A DNA stretch of 64,000 nt. Origin: JAEUHZ01 sp964552795. GTDB taxonomy: Bacteria > Planctomycetota > UBA1135 > GCA-002686595. A model generated the notes under the pieces. It saw nothing but the letters and a program-made list of their open reading frames with translations. It made no database searches and was not told the DNA's origin. Shown in pieces: positions 9,928 through 19,796 of this stretch. Position 1 is the first letter of the stretch. The number at the start of each line of letters is the position of its first letter. A program made the position numbers and the translations under genes. The stretch is taken from the NCBI GenBank assembly GCA_964552795.1, contig CAZKIO010000023.1:3506-67505 (forward strand), read 5' to 3'.

Positions 9928-9931
<4 letters not shown>
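8876..9931 (+). CDS. Oligopeptide ABC transporter permease, OppC-like
   Basis: A 351-residue permease. It has a cytoplasmic N-terminus, a first membrane helix at about residues 33-55, then the family block LGTDSKGRDLLSRVVWGSRTSL, further helices, and the EAA loop DAARLAGARWPWLLRVHVLPN. The C-terminal LGDGLRDALDPRLGERR is typical of the family. It starts with GTG at 8876 inside the stop region of the OppB-like gene (GTGA overlap). A longer frame from 8066 lies within the OppB-like gene and is rejected. Confidence 0.93.
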
Positions 9932-10922
<991 letters not shown>

Positions 10923-10926
<4 letters not shown>

Positions 10927-11918
10927 CGCTGCTCGCCGTGAGCGACCTCGCCGTGCGCTTCGCCCGGCGACGGCGCGGACTCTTCGCGCGCGCGCCGGAT
11001 CCCGTCCGCGCCGTGGACGGCGTCTCCTTCGAGCTCGCGCGCGGCGCCGCGCTGGGCCTCGTGGGCGAGTCGGGCTCGGGCAAGTCGACGACCGCGCGCG
11101 CGATCGTCGGCCTGCTGCGGCCCAGCGCGGGCAGCGTGCACCTCGGCGGCGCCGAGATCAGCGCGCTGTCGCCGCGTGCGCGCCGGCCCTTCCGGCGCCG
11201 CATCCAGATGGTGTTCCAGGACCCCTCGGGGGCGCTCGATCCGCGCATGACGGTGGGTTCGATCGTCGCCGAGCCGCTCGCGATCCAGGGCGTCGGCACG
11301 CGCCGCGAGCGTGCCGCGCGCGCCGCGGCGCTGCTCGAGTCGGTGGGCCTGGACGCGTCCGCACGGGAGCGCTGGCCGCACGAATTCTCCGGCGGCCAGC
11401 GCCAGCGGATCGGGATCGCGCGCGCGCTGGCGCTGGAACCCGAAGTGCTCGTGCTCGACGAGCCCGTCAGCGCTCTCGACGTGTCCGTGCAGGCGCAGGT
11501 CGTCAACCTGCTGGCCGATCTGCGCGCGCGCCTGGGGCTCTCCTACCTGTTCATCGCGCACGACCTCGCCGTCGTGCGGCAGGTGTGCGAGGAGGTCGCT
11601 GTGATGTACCTGGGCCGCATCGTCGAGCGCGGCCCGCGCGAGGAGCTGTTCGCGAACCCGCGCCATCCGTACACGCAGGCGCTGCTCTCCGCGGTGCCCG
11701 TGCCCGATCCCGCGATCGAGAGCACGCGCGAGCGCATCGTGCTGGCCGGCGACCCGCCGTCACCGTCGCGACCGCCGAGCGGCTGCGCGTTCCACCCGCG
11801 CTGCCCGATCCGGCACCTGGTGCCCAACGACCGCTGCCGGACGGAACGGCCGGAATTGCGTCCGGCGGGACGCAGTTCCGTGGCGTGTCACGCGTCGATT
11901 CGGAGTCAGGACGAGTAG
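10923..11918 (+). CDS. Oligopeptide ABC transporter ATP-binding protein, OppF-like
   Basis: A 331-residue ATPase: Walker A GESGSGKSTT, Q-loop VFQDPSGALDPR, signature FSGGQRQRIGIARAL, Walker B VLVLDEPVSALDVS, and the C-terminal Cys segment GCAFHPRCPIRH typical of OppF. It is the last gene of the operon and starts with GTG at 10923 inside the previous stop (GTGA). Its last codons (SQDE-stop) lie inside the 5' arm of the long hairpin at 11901-11952, so the gene end and the presumed terminator overlap. Confidence 0.94.
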
Positions 11919-11952
11919 CACGCGCGAACGTGTGCTATTCGTCCTGACTCCG
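11901..11952. terminator. Long inverted repeat, probable bidirectional terminator
   Basis: The arm at 11901-11921 (CGGAGTCAGGACGA then GTAGCAC) pairs with 11932-11952, with one G/A difference within about 21 bp, around a loop of about 10 nt. It sits between the OppF-like gene and the convergent secreted-protein gene, so it can serve both strands. There is no U-run, so intrinsic termination would rest on stem strength. Confidence 0.75.
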
Positions 11953-11961
11953 TATCGGCTC

Positions 11962-13089
11962 CTACGGCGCCCAGTTGATCGTCAGGCCGTTCGACAGGTT
12001 GAACGCTGCGGCCGTGCAGAAAGCGGCGCTGTTGCGGTACCAGACCTGGTAGTGCCGCACGCCGCCGCCGCCGGGCAGCATCCCGCGCACGGACACCAGG
12101 GGGTCCGTGCCTACGCCGAAGCCGTACTCGGCCACGCCGGCGGCCGTCACCTTGGTGCCCAGGCGGATGATGCTGCTGGTCACGCACAAGAGTCCGTCGC
12201 CGAATTGCGCGCCGTTGCCGCCGTTCTGCTGGGCGTTGCCCTGGAAGAACAGCGCGCTCGTGGTGGGCGGCAGGTTCTCGACGCGCAGCTTGACCTGGTC
12301 GTTGCTGACGCTCGCGATGCCCGAGGCCGAGATCTTCCCGCCCGTGCCGAAGCTGTTCGCGCAGCCCTCGCCCGCGCCGCCCGACTGGCCCGGATCGCAC
12401 GGGCACAGCACCGCGCCCGTCCCGTCGCCGAAGCAGTACGGCGTGCCCACGCCGCCGCCGCCCGTGCAACTCGCGCGCTTGTACTTGACGTAGATGACCC
12501 AGTCGCCGCTGCCGCCCAGCGCGCAGAAGTCGTAGAAGCCCGGCGGCAGGCCCGAGACCGCCTTGATCTTGTTGCGACCGGGCGTGCAGCCGTTGCCGTC
12601 CTCGATCGTCGAGGGCGCGCCGGGCCCGACCACCGTCTGGTCGTTGGTGTTGAAGAAGCGGATGCCCACCGCGAACGGCGGCGCGTTGATCGTCGCCACG
12701 GGGGCCGTCGCCGTGATGTCGAACTCGTTGATGAACCCGTCCGTCATCTGCGGCGCGAAGTACTGGTACGCCGGGGTCGCGGCGCCGGTGGGGTTCGATG
12801 TGTAGACCACGAGCGAATCCTCGACCGTCTGCGGCGCGCCGCCCGACTGCGAGCCCCAGCCGATGCCGATCTTCGTGATCTGGATCGGGTAGTCCGCCGC
12901 GGGGATCATCCCGGCCACGATGATGGTCAGCGCCTCCTCGTTGGCGACGAAGCACGGACACGTGATCGTGCCGGCGCCGACGTAGGTCTGGATCGGGCCG
13001 TTCTCGGGGCACTGCGCCCGCGCCGACGGCGCGGCGGCGAGCAGGGCACCGAGGAGCGGGAGGAACGGGCGGACGGGTTGACGCAGCAT
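11962..13089 (-). CDS. Secreted protein with Cys-rich C-terminal domain, function unknown
   Basis: A 375-residue exported protein. The ATG at 13089 begins a signal peptide ending in ARAQ (cleavage about residue 24). The first 200 residues are beta-rich and of unknown role (CPCFVANEEALTIIVAG and so on). The last 130 residues form a domain also seen in the protein at 40335-42086: YCFGDGTG, a CPC motif, GCANS, FGDGLLCV, and the ending HYQVWYRNSAAFC with FNLSN and WAP at the extreme C-terminus. Location is inferred as cell surface or outside the cell. A longer start at 13170 lacks a leader-compatible N-terminus. Confidence 0.8.
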   Translation of the reverse strand: MLRQPVRPFLPLLGALLAAAPSARAQCPENGPIQTYVGAGTITCPCFVANEEALTIIVAGMIPAADYPIQITKIGIGWGSQSGGAPQTVEDSLVVYTSNPTGAATPAYQYFAPQMTDGFINEFDITATAPVATINAPPFAVGIRFFNTNDQTVVGPGAPSTIEDGNGCTPGRNKIKAVSGLPPGFYDFCALGGSGDWVIYVKYKRASCTGGGGVGTPYCFGDGTGAVLCPCDPGQSGGAGEGCANSFGTGGKISASGIASVSNDQVKLRVENLPPTTSALFFQGNAQQNGGNGAQFGDGLLCVTSSIIRLGTKVTAAGVAEYGFGVGTDPLVSVRGMLPGGGGVRHYQVWYRNSAAFCTAAAFNLSNGLTINWAP

Positions 13090-13223
13090 GGGTGCGGATC
13101 CTCGAGGGGGCTTGGGGGGGCTGGACGCAGCCCCCCCGGCCGAGGCTACCCGAGCCCCGCGACCCGTCAAGGAGGCGCGCGGACTCCGCCGCGATCGTGG
13201 GAGAACGCGGGGGCGCGGACCGC

Positions 13224-13229
13224 TATCCT
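13224..13229 (+). promoter_or_regulatory. Putative -10 hexamer TATCCT for the GldA-like operon
   Basis: TATCCT lies 15 nt before the ATG at 13245. The same hexamer in the context GCTATCCTC recurs just before lysC at 27828. No convincing -35 is visible. Confidence 0.4.
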
Positions 13230-13244
13230 CGCGCCCTTCGCCGC

Positions 13245-13964
13245 ATGATCCGCGTCACGCGAGCCACCAAGCACTACGGCGCGACCGTCGCCGTCGAGGA
13301 CGCCAGCTTCGAGGTCCGGCCCGGGGAGGTCGTCGGGTTCCTCGGGCCCAACGGCGCGGGCAAGACCACGCTCCTGCGCATGCTCGCGACCAGCATCGCG
13401 CCGACGCGCGGCGAGGTGGTCGTCGCCGGCTTCGACGCCGTGGCCGAGCCGCTGGAGGCGCGCGCGCGCTGTGGCTACCTGCCCGAGCACAACCCGCTGT
13501 TCGAGCCCATGCGGGTGCTGGAATGGCTCGACTTCGCCGGCACGGTGCACGGCCTCGCCGGCGCGCGCCTGCGCGAGCGGCGCGCCTGGGTCGTCGAGCG
13601 CTGCGCGCTGGGCGAGGTCCTGAAGAAGCGCATCCGCGAGTGCTCGAAGGGCTTCCGCCAGCGCATCGGCCTGGCGGCGGCCTTGATCCACGACCCGCCG
13701 GTGCTGCTGCTCGACGAGCCGACGCACGGTCTCGATCCGCTGCAGGTCGTCGCCTTCCGCGACCTGGTGCGCGAGCTGCGACCGGGGCGCGCGATCCTGC
13801 TCTCCAGCCACGTGCTGGCCGAGGTCGCCGAGTCCAGCGACCGGCTGCTGGCCATCCAGCGCGGCCGCATCGTGCTCGACCGCACGCTGGGCGAGCTGCG
13901 CTCCGACGGCACGGCGGTCGAGGCCCAGGTCCTCGCGGCGTTCGCCGCGGGAGCGCGCCCGTGA
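13245..13964 (+). CDS. ABC transporter ATP-binding protein, GldA-like
   Basis: A 239-residue ABC-2 type ATPase. It has Walker A GPNGAGKTT (about residue 36), a YLPEHNPLFEPM block typical of the GldA/CcmA/NodI group, the signature CSKGFRQRIGLAAAL, Walker B VLLLDEPTHGLDP and a switch His in SSHVL. The ATG at 13245 begins the conserved domain directly, and the ORF upstream to 13092 is non-coding read-through. It is first in a four-gene run with a GldF-like permease, a double GldG-like protein and a DUF4340-type protein. The exported substrate is unknown. Confidence 0.9.
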   Translation: MIRVTRATKHYGATVAVEDASFEVRPGEVVGFLGPNGAGKTTLLRMLATSIAPTRGEVVVAGFDAVAEPLEARARCGYLPEHNPLFEPMRVLEWLDFAGTVHGLAGARLRERRAWVVERCALGEVLKKRIRECSKGFRQRIGLAAALIHDPPVLLLDEPTHGLDPLQVVAFRDLVRELRPGRAILLSSHVLAEVAESSDRLLAIQRGRIVLDRTLGELRSDGTAVEAQVLAAFAAGARP

Positions 13965-14728
13965 ACACGCCGGCGCAGGCCCTGCGCGCCCGCGGTCTCG
14001 CCGGCCTGCGCGCCGTCCTCGGGCGCGAGATGGCCGCTGCGTTCGACGCGCCGATCGCGTACGTCGCGATCTCCGTCAGCCTTCTCGCGACGACGAGCTG
14101 GTTCCTCAACGAGTTCTTCCTGACCGGCAAGCTCGACCTGGACCCGTTCTTCGCGATCCTGCCCTGGACGCTGGCGCTGCTCGCGCCCGCGCTGGGCATG
14201 CGCCTGTGGTCGGAGGACCTGCGCACGCGCACGTTCGAGCTGTGGCGCACGCTGCCGCTCTCGACGGGTCAGGTCGTGCTCGGCAAGTTCGGCGCAGCGC
14301 TGTGCGTGCACGCGATCTTCCTGGCGGGCACGCTCCCGCTGGTGGTCATGCTCGTGTGGCTCGGCGAACCCGACCTGGGCGCGATTGCCGCCGGGTACCT
14401 CGGCGCGCTGCTCCTGGGCGCCGAGCTGCTGGCGATCGCCGCGTACTGTTCGAGCCGCACCCCCGACCAGATCACCGCGTTCCTGACGGCGTCGCTGGCG
14501 TCGCTCGCCCTGGTCGCGTGCGGCGATCCGCGCACCGTCGCGGTCCTCGACGGCCTCGCGCCGGCGCTGTCACCCGGTACGTTCCTGGCGCGCAGCGTGT
14601 CGCCGCTCCCCTACCTCCAGCAGTTCGTGCGCGGCTTCGTTCCGCTGGCCGGCGTCGTGCAGATGCTGGGCGTCGCCGCCGTGTTCCTGTACCTGAACGC
14701 GCGCAGCGTCCGGGCCGAGCGGCCGTGA
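13961..14728 (+). CDS. ABC-2 type permease, GldF-like
   Basis: A 255-residue membrane protein with about six hydrophobic helices. The first is near residues 28-50 after a short cytoplasmic tail; later ones include ILPWTLALLAPALGMRLWSED, which resembles the GldF helix 2 region, and the C-terminal MLGVAAVFLYLNAR. It starts with GTG at 13961 and overlaps the ATPase stop (GTGA). By position and size it is the channel subunit for the GldA-like ATPase. Gliding itself is not implied, because such clusters occur widely in non-gliding bacteria. Confidence 0.82.
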   Translation: MNTPAQALRARGLAGLRAVLGREMAAAFDAPIAYVAISVSLLATTSWFLNEFFLTGKLDLDPFFAILPWTLALLAPALGMRLWSEDLRTRTFELWRTLPLSTGQVVLGKFGAALCVHAIFLAGTLPLVVMLVWLGEPDLGAIAAGYLGALLLGAELLAIAAYCSSRTPDQITAFLTASLASLALVACGDPRTVAVLDGLAPALSPGTFLARSVSPLPYLQQFVRGFVPLAGVVQMLGVAAVFLYLNARSVRAERP

Positions 14729-17700
14729 AGCCGGGCAGGTTCACCGCGGTCCTGCTGGCGCTCGTGCTGCTGGGTTGCGCGCTCTGCGCGGCACGCGTTG
14801 CCGCGGCGCTGGGCGCCGTGGGCCTGGAGTTCGGACGCGCGCGCACCGCGAGCCTGGAACCAGCGCTGGCCGGGCGCGTCGCCCAGGCGCCCGGGGGTCT
14901 GCTCGTCCAGTGGTTCGCGACGCCCGCCGAGCGCCTGCCGAGCGAGTATGCCGCGGTGGAGCAGGCCGTCCGCGCGCTGTTCCCGGCGCTGGAGGCCGCG
15001 GCGCCCGGCCGCGTGCGCACGCAGATCCTGCATCCGGAGAGCGACCCCGAGGCCGCGCGCTACGCTGCGGCGCTCGGGTTGGTCCCGTTCCGCGCGCGGC
15101 GCATCGAGCACGATGCCTGGCGGGAGAGCGAGCTGTGGTCGAGCCTGCGCATCGTGCACGGCGCGCGCGGCGCGGCCGTGGTGCGCGCGCTGACGCCCGA
15201 GCTGGCGCGCGACCTGCAGCCTCTGATCGCCGCGCACCTCGCCGAGATCGAGCGGCCGCGCCGGCCGGTCGTCGCGCTGTCGGCGCCGCCCGGGCACGCG
15301 AAGCTCCGCGCGCTGCTCGACACGCTGGCCGACGTGCGCGAGATCGACTACGACGCGGACGCGCGCATCCCGCCGGACGCCGACCTCCTGTTCTGGATCG
15401 CGCCGGCGCGCGCCGACGCGCGGCACGCGGCGCGCCTCGCGTCGTTCCTGGAGCGCGGCGGCAGCGCGTTCGTCGCGGCGAGCCGTTGGACCGCGAGCTA
15501 CGGACCCGGCGAGCTGCGCTTCGAGCCGACCGGCGCGCCGCTCGACCTCCTGTTGCCCGAGCTGGGCCTGTCCGCGAACCCGTCGCGCGTGCTCGAAGCG
15601 CCCGCTCCGGAGGCCGAGGCGCGCGCCGACCACGCCTGGCACCTGCTGCGTTCGATCGGCTCGCGCCAGGACTTCCGCGCGCTGGGATCGCAGCCCAACG
15701 GCACGCTGGCGTTCGCAGCGCCGTCGCCGGCCGCGCCGCTCGCCGACCGGCTGCTGGAGCTGGGCTACGCCTTCTCCGCGCTGGCGTCCTCCTCCGACCG
15801 CTGCTTCCAGGTGCCGGCGGATCCGGCGACGCTGCGCCTCGAGGACCTCGCGCGCGGCGACGTGGGGACCGCGCTCCCCGCGCAGACCCTCCTCGCGCAC
15901 CTCGCACCGCTCGACCCCACGCGCGGGAGCCTCGTGTACGCGGCGTCGGCCGCGCTCCTCTCCGACGCGTCGCTCGACGATCCGGCGTTCGTGCACCGCG
16001 AGCTCGTGCGCACGCTCGTGCGCGGCCTGGCATCCCCGGAGCGCCGCGCGTTGTCCGCGCTGGCCCGCGCGCGGCCCGTGCCGCTGCCCGAGCTCTCGCG
16101 CGCGGAACGCTGGACCTGGCGCGGCGCGTGCGTCCTCCTCGTGCCCGCGCTGCTCGTGCTCGCAGGCGCGTTGCGCGGCGCGTTCCGCTTCGGCGGCGCA
16201 TCGTGGACCGCCGGCGGGCCGGCGCTCGCGGCGCTGGCGGTCGTCGCCGCGGGCCTCGCCGCCGCCGCGCTCCCCGCACGCCTCGGCCTCGACGCCAGCG
16301 CCGAGGGAGTGAATCGCCTGGCGCCGGAGTTGACCGCGATCGCAAGACAGGTGGCCGCGCGGACCCCGCTGGCGATCGAGACCTGCTTCAGCGAGCGCCA
16401 ACGGCTGCCGCCCGAGATGCGCGCAGGAGCCGACGCGGCGCGCGACCTGTGCGCGGCGCTGGCGCGCTCGGCCGCGGACGTCGACACGACCGACCTCGCC
16501 CCCGACGGCCTCGCCCAGGAGGACGCCGCCGCGCGCGGCCTGCGCACGCTGCGCGGCACGTCGCAGCGCGAGGAAGGCCTCGCGTCGCACGCGTTCTTCG
16601 CCGCGATCGTGCTCCGCGCCGGCGGGCAACGCGCGGTCCTGGAGTTTCCCGACGCCGCCGCGTTCGACCACCTCGCCTTCCGCGTCGCCGTCGCGCTGCA
16701 CACGCTGGCCGCCGGCCGCGCGCCGCGTGTCGCGGTCGCCTCGGATCCGCTGCGCATGACGCCGGCCGAGGCGCTGGAGTTCTACCAGAAGCGCGGGCTG
16801 TTCGCGCCCGGCGCCAGCGACCCGTTCGCGGCCGCGCGCGCGCTGCTCGTGCGCCACGGCTTCGAGATCGCGCCGGTCGACGGCCGCGCCGACCGCGTGC
16901 CGGAGGACGTCGACGCCTTCGTGTGGTTCCAGCCGCGCCGCGATGCGTCGCGGCGCGCCACTGCGCTCGCTCGGCACCTCGCGCGCGGCGGACGCGCCCT
17001 CGTGTTCGCGCAGCCGTTGCGCGTGCGCCCGCGCCAGCGCGACGACGGCCGCGCGGAGGCGACGCTGTGGCCCGAGCCGTTGTTCCCCGACCTCGACCGC
17101 CTGTACCTGCCGTCGATCGGTGTGCAGATCGCGCCGGAGGTCGTGTTCGACGAACACTCGGGCAGCCTGGAGATCGAAGGCACCGCGGAGCGCGGCGGCC
17201 AGGTGTTCGCGGCGCGCGCAACGGTGTCGAACGCGCTGATCGTGCGCTCGACGCCCGCCGGCCGGCCGGCGACGCCCTTCACGGACGGCGTCGGCGACCT
17301 GCTCCTGCCGTCGCCGGCGCACTTGCGCCTGGACCACGACCGCCTGCGCGAACTGGACCTCGCCGCGCGAGCGGTGCTCACGACGAGCGAGCGCGCCTGG
17401 ACCTACCCCTGGACCGGCGGGATGCTCCCGCGCGAATCCCTGCCGCCGCCCGGCGCGCGCGTCGACCGCCTCGTGCTCGCCGCGCGGATCGCCGGCACGT
17501 TTCCCGGCCCCGAGGTCGATCCCGCGCTCGGTGCCGCGCGCGACGATGCCGTCACGGCCGCGCGCGGCGAGCTGGTGCTCGTCGCCTGCTCCGAGCCGTT
17601 CACGGACGCCAACCTGCGCCTCGCCGAGTACGACCACGCGCGCTTCGTGCTGCAGGCGACCGCGGCCCTGGCCCTTCCGGCGGACGTCCAGGCCGTGCTC

Positions 17701-17865
17701 GCGCGGCGCGCGTCGGCCGGCGGGTTCCGCCTCGTCGAACCGTCGCAACGCCTCGCGTGGCGCGCCTTCGGGCTCGCGGCGGGTCCGCTGCTGCTCCTCG
17801 TCGGCGTCGCCTTCTGGCGTCGCGCGCGCGCGCGACGCCTGGATGCGCAGGTGCGGCGCGCATGA
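14725..17865 (+). CDS. GldG-like ABC transporter auxiliary protein, tandem double unit
   Basis: A 1046-residue protein: membrane helix at about residues 6-28, extracytoplasmic part (30-460), two helices (about 466-484 and 493-516), a second extracytoplasmic part (520-1010), and a last helix (about 1013-1030). Both soluble halves show the same order of features: a strand followed by a cluster such as RLPSEYAAVEQA versus RLPPEMRAGADA, then a PESDPEAARYAAALGL-like segment, then a Rossmann-like strand after an Arg/Pro-rich turn (RRPVVALS versus APRVAVAS). GldG proteins are normally 500-600 residues with one such unit, so this looks like a fusion of two. It is coupled to both neighbours by 4-bp overlaps. 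Confidence 0.75.
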   Translation: MKPGRFTAVLLALVLLGCALCAARVAAALGAVGLEFGRARTASLEPALAGRVAQAPGGLLVQWFATPAERLPSEYAAVEQAVRALFPALEAAAPGRVRTQILHPESDPEAARYAAALGLVPFRARRIEHDAWRESELWSSLRIVHGARGAAVVRALTPELARDLQPLIAAHLAEIERPRRPVVALSAPPGHAKLRALLDTLADVREIDYDADARIPPDADLLFWIAPARADARHAARLASFLERGGSAFVAASRWTASYGPGELRFEPTGAPLDLLLPELGLSANPSRVLEAPAPEAEARADHAWHLLRSIGSRQDFRALGSQPNGTLAFAAPSPAAPLADRLLELGYAFSALASSSDRCFQVPADPATLRLEDLARGDVGTALPAQTLLAHLAPLDPTRGSLVYAASAALLSDASLDDPAFVHRELVRTLVRGLASPERRALSALARARPVPLPELSRAERWTWRGACVLLVPALLVLAGALRGAFRFGGASWTAGGPALAALAVVAAGLAAAALPARLGLDASAEGVNRLAPELTAIARQVAARTPLAIETCFSERQRLPPEMRAGADAARDLCAALARSAADVDTTDLAPDGLAQEDAAARGLRTLRGTSQREEGLASHAFFAAIVLRAGGQRAVLEFPDAAAFDHLAFRVAVALHTLAAGRAPRVAVASDPLRMTPAEALEFYQKRGLFAPGASDPFAAARALLVRHGFEIAPVDGRADRVPEDVDAFVWFQPRRDASRRATALARHLARGGRALVFAQPLRVRPRQRDDGRAEATLWPEPLFPDLDRLYLPSIGVQIAPEVVFDEHSGSLEIEGTAERGGQVFAARATVSNALIVRSTPAGRPATPFTDGVGDLLLPSPAHLRLDHDRLRELDLAARAVLTTSERAWTYPWTGGMLPRESLPPPGARVDRLVLAARIAGTFPGPEVDPALGAARDDAVTAARGELVLVACSEPFTDANLRLAEYDHARFVLQATAALALPADVQAVLARRASAGGFRLVEPSQRLAWRAFGLAAGPLLLLVGVAFWRRARARRLDAQVRRA

Positions 17866-18887
17866 AGCCCGTCGTCGCGCTCCTCCTGGCCTCCGGCGGC
17901 CTCGCGCTCCTCTGGGCCGCCGAGCGCGCGCTCGATGCGCGCCGACTTGGTGCCGGCACGCCGATCGAACGGCTCGTGCCGCCCGAACGTCTCGCCGACC
18001 GCACCGTCGCCGCATTCACGCTCGCGCAGGGTGCCGAGCAGCGGCTGTACGTGCGCAGCAAGGGCCTGTGGCGTTGCCGCGAGGCGTTCGGCGCGGTGTG
18101 CGACGCCGATCGCGTGGCCGCATTCCTTTCCGCGGTCGTCGAGGGACGCGGCGCCCTGGTGTGCGCCGACGAGGGCTGCGCTGGCGCCTTCGGTTTCGGG
18201 GGCGCGGACGGCCTGCGCGTCGTGCTGCACGGACCCAAGGTGCTCTCCGCTCCCGACCAGGACGCGTTGGCGACCGTCGAGTACGCGCCCGCCAACGCCT
18301 CGGGCGCGGTCTTCGCCCGCGCCGGCGACGCGGCGCGCGTGCTCGACGCCGATCGCGATCCCCGCGCGGCGCTGGAGTTCCGCGGCGCGCCGGCGCCGCT
18401 CGTGGACACGCGCGTGCTGGCCGGGCTGCTCGGCCCGGGCTTCCGCGGCCTCGAGCGCATCTTCGTCGATCGCACGGACGGCGCACTGGAGCTCACCAGC
18501 GCAGCGCCCGAGTCCGAGAGCGAGGAACGCCGCTGGTTCCTGCAGAGCGGCGGCGCGCGCACCGAGACGCTGACGTGGCGCGTCGGCGGCTACGTGTCGC
18601 TGTGGGTGCGCCTGCGCTGGGACGCGATCCTGGATCCGCGCAGCGTCGCCGGCCTGGGCCTCGATCCGCCGTTCGCGCGCATCACGCTGGTGGCGAACAC
18701 CGCGGAAGTCTGGGAGATCTGGGTCTCCCGGCCGGACCCCGCGAACCGCGTGCATCTGTGGAACCGCGCGACCAACGTGGTGGCGGCGGTGCGCGGCGAG
18801 CTGCTGCCGCTGCTCGTGCCCGATCCGGCGGCGTTCACGCGCCGCGAAGGCGGCAACCCCTGGGAAGCCTGGCTGGCGCCGCGCTGA
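17862..18887 (+). CDS. DUF4340-type protein of GldG-associated cluster
   Basis: A 341-residue protein with one N-terminal membrane anchor (residues 3-18) and an extracytoplasmic body. The strand pattern includes LVPPERLADRTVAAFTLAQG, DRVAAFLSAVVEGR and a Cys pair in VCADEGCAGAFGF, and it resembles DUF4340 proteins that usually follow GldG genes. The assignment rests mainly on position and general pattern. The ATG at 17862 overlaps the GldG-like stop (ATGA). The gene ends 9 bp before the convergent nitrilase gene, leaving no room for a separate terminator. Confidence 0.65.
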   Translation: MKPVVALLLASGGLALLWAAERALDARRLGAGTPIERLVPPERLADRTVAAFTLAQGAEQRLYVRSKGLWRCREAFGAVCDADRVAAFLSAVVEGRGALVCADEGCAGAFGFGGADGLRVVLHGPKVLSAPDQDALATVEYAPANASGAVFARAGDAARVLDADRDPRAALEFRGAPAPLVDTRVLAGLLGPGFRGLERIFVDRTDGALELTSAAPESESEERRWFLQSGGARTETLTWRVGGYVSLWVRLRWDAILDPRSVAGLGLDPPFARITLVANTAEVWEIWVSRPDPANRVHLWNRATNVVAAVRGELLPLLVPDPAAFTRREGGNPWEAWLAPR

Positions 18888-18896
18888 CGGCCGCGT

Positions 18897-19700
18897 CTAC
18901 CAGCTGCGGTAGAGGTCGCGGCGCTCGTCGCGCGCGACCGGCACGCGCGTGCGCAGCATGCGCACGAGCTCCAGATCGAGATCGGCCTGGACCAGCTCCG
19001 CGCTCCCCTGCCCCTCCGCCAGCACGCGGCCCTCGGGATCGACGATCAGGGAGTTGCCGGGAAAGTCGAGCACCATCCGCCGTCGGCCGATCGCGGCCGA
19101 GCCCGTGCGGTTGCAGGCCACGACGAAGGCCTGCGCCTCGACCGCGCGGCCGATGCACAGGGCGCGCCAGTGCGCGGCACGCGCGACGGGCCACTGCGCG
19201 CTCACCGCGAGCACGCTGGTGCCGGCGCGGAACAGGCTGCGCGCGACCTCGGGGAAGCGCAGGTCGTAGCACACCACGCCGCCCACGCGCGCCGCGCCGA
19301 CGTCCGCGCTCGCCGGCGGGGCATCTCCGGCCGAAAAGCCCTCGTCCTCGGCCGTCGGCCCGAACAGGTGCACCTTGTCGTAGCCGGCCGCGAGAGTGCC
19401 GCGCTGGAACAGGTGCCAGCGGTTGGCGGGCAGGCCCGGCGTCGGCCCCAGCGCGGATCCGGCGACCGCGAGGCTCATCTCCGCGCTCCAGCGCGCGATC
19501 CGGGAGAGCGCCGCCTCCGTCTGCGCGAGCGCAGCCACGAGGTCCGCGCCGGCATCCAGGAACGAAGTGGGCCACATCTCGGGCAGCACGACGAGTCCGG
19601 CGCCGTGCGCCCGCGCCTCGCTCAGCCCGCGCTCGACCGCGGCAAGGTTGGCCTCGACGTCGCCAGCGACGACGTCGAACTGCAGGCAGGCGGCGCGCAT
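18897..19700 (-). CDS. Carbon-nitrogen hydrolase (nitrilase superfamily)
   Basis: A 267-residue cytoplasmic amidase-type enzyme with the full catalytic triad of the superfamily: Glu41 (VLPEMW), Lys109 (YDKVHLFGP) and Cys144 (VVCYDLRFPE). The family includes omega-amidase (Nit2-like) and deaminated-glutathione amidase (Nit1-like). The YDKVHLF and CYDLRFPE blocks fit this group, but the substrate cannot be fixed from sequence. The gene starts at 19700 with a TAGGGT hexamer 6 nt upstream, so it probably has its own promoter rather than being part of the amidohydrolase operon. Confidence 0.9.
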   Translation of the reverse strand: MRAACLQFDVVAGDVEANLAAVERGLSEARAHGAGLVVLPEMWPTSFLDAGADLVAALAQTEAALSRIARWSAEMSLAVAGSALGPTPGLPANRWHLFQRGTLAAGYDKVHLFGPTAEDEGFSAGDAPPASADVGAARVGGVVCYDLRFPEVARSLFRAGTSVLAVSAQWPVARAAHWRALCIGRAVEAQAFVVACNRTGSAAIGRRRMVLDFPGNSLIVDPEGRVLAEGQGSAELVQADLDLELVRMLRTRVPVARDERRDLYRSW

Positions 19701-19706
19701 GGCGCG

Positions 19707-19712
19707 ACCCTA
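19707..19712 (-). promoter_or_regulatory. Putative -10 hexamer TAGGGT for the nitrilase-family gene
   Basis: Read on the minus strand, TAGGGT ends 6 nt before the ATG at 19700, the same arrangement as at several other first genes in the window. It lies in the 96-bp gap after the amidohydrolase-like gene. Confidence 0.5.
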
Positions 19713-19796
19713 GCACCCGGCGTTGCGCGGTGCTCCTGCAGGGGACGGTCCCGGCCGGCGGTGCTCCCTGCGCGCGCGGAAACCGATCCGGTGGAC

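Noticed and set aside
11901..11952. The inverted repeat as an insertion-sequence end or attachment site
   Set aside because: There is no transposase nearby, no target duplication, and its position between convergent genes fits a terminator.
14611..18015. A 1134-codon open frame antisense to the GldG-like gene
   Set aside because: The translation is Arg/Ala/Gly-rich low complexity with no domain, and the sense frame has clear membrane helices and repeated family elements.
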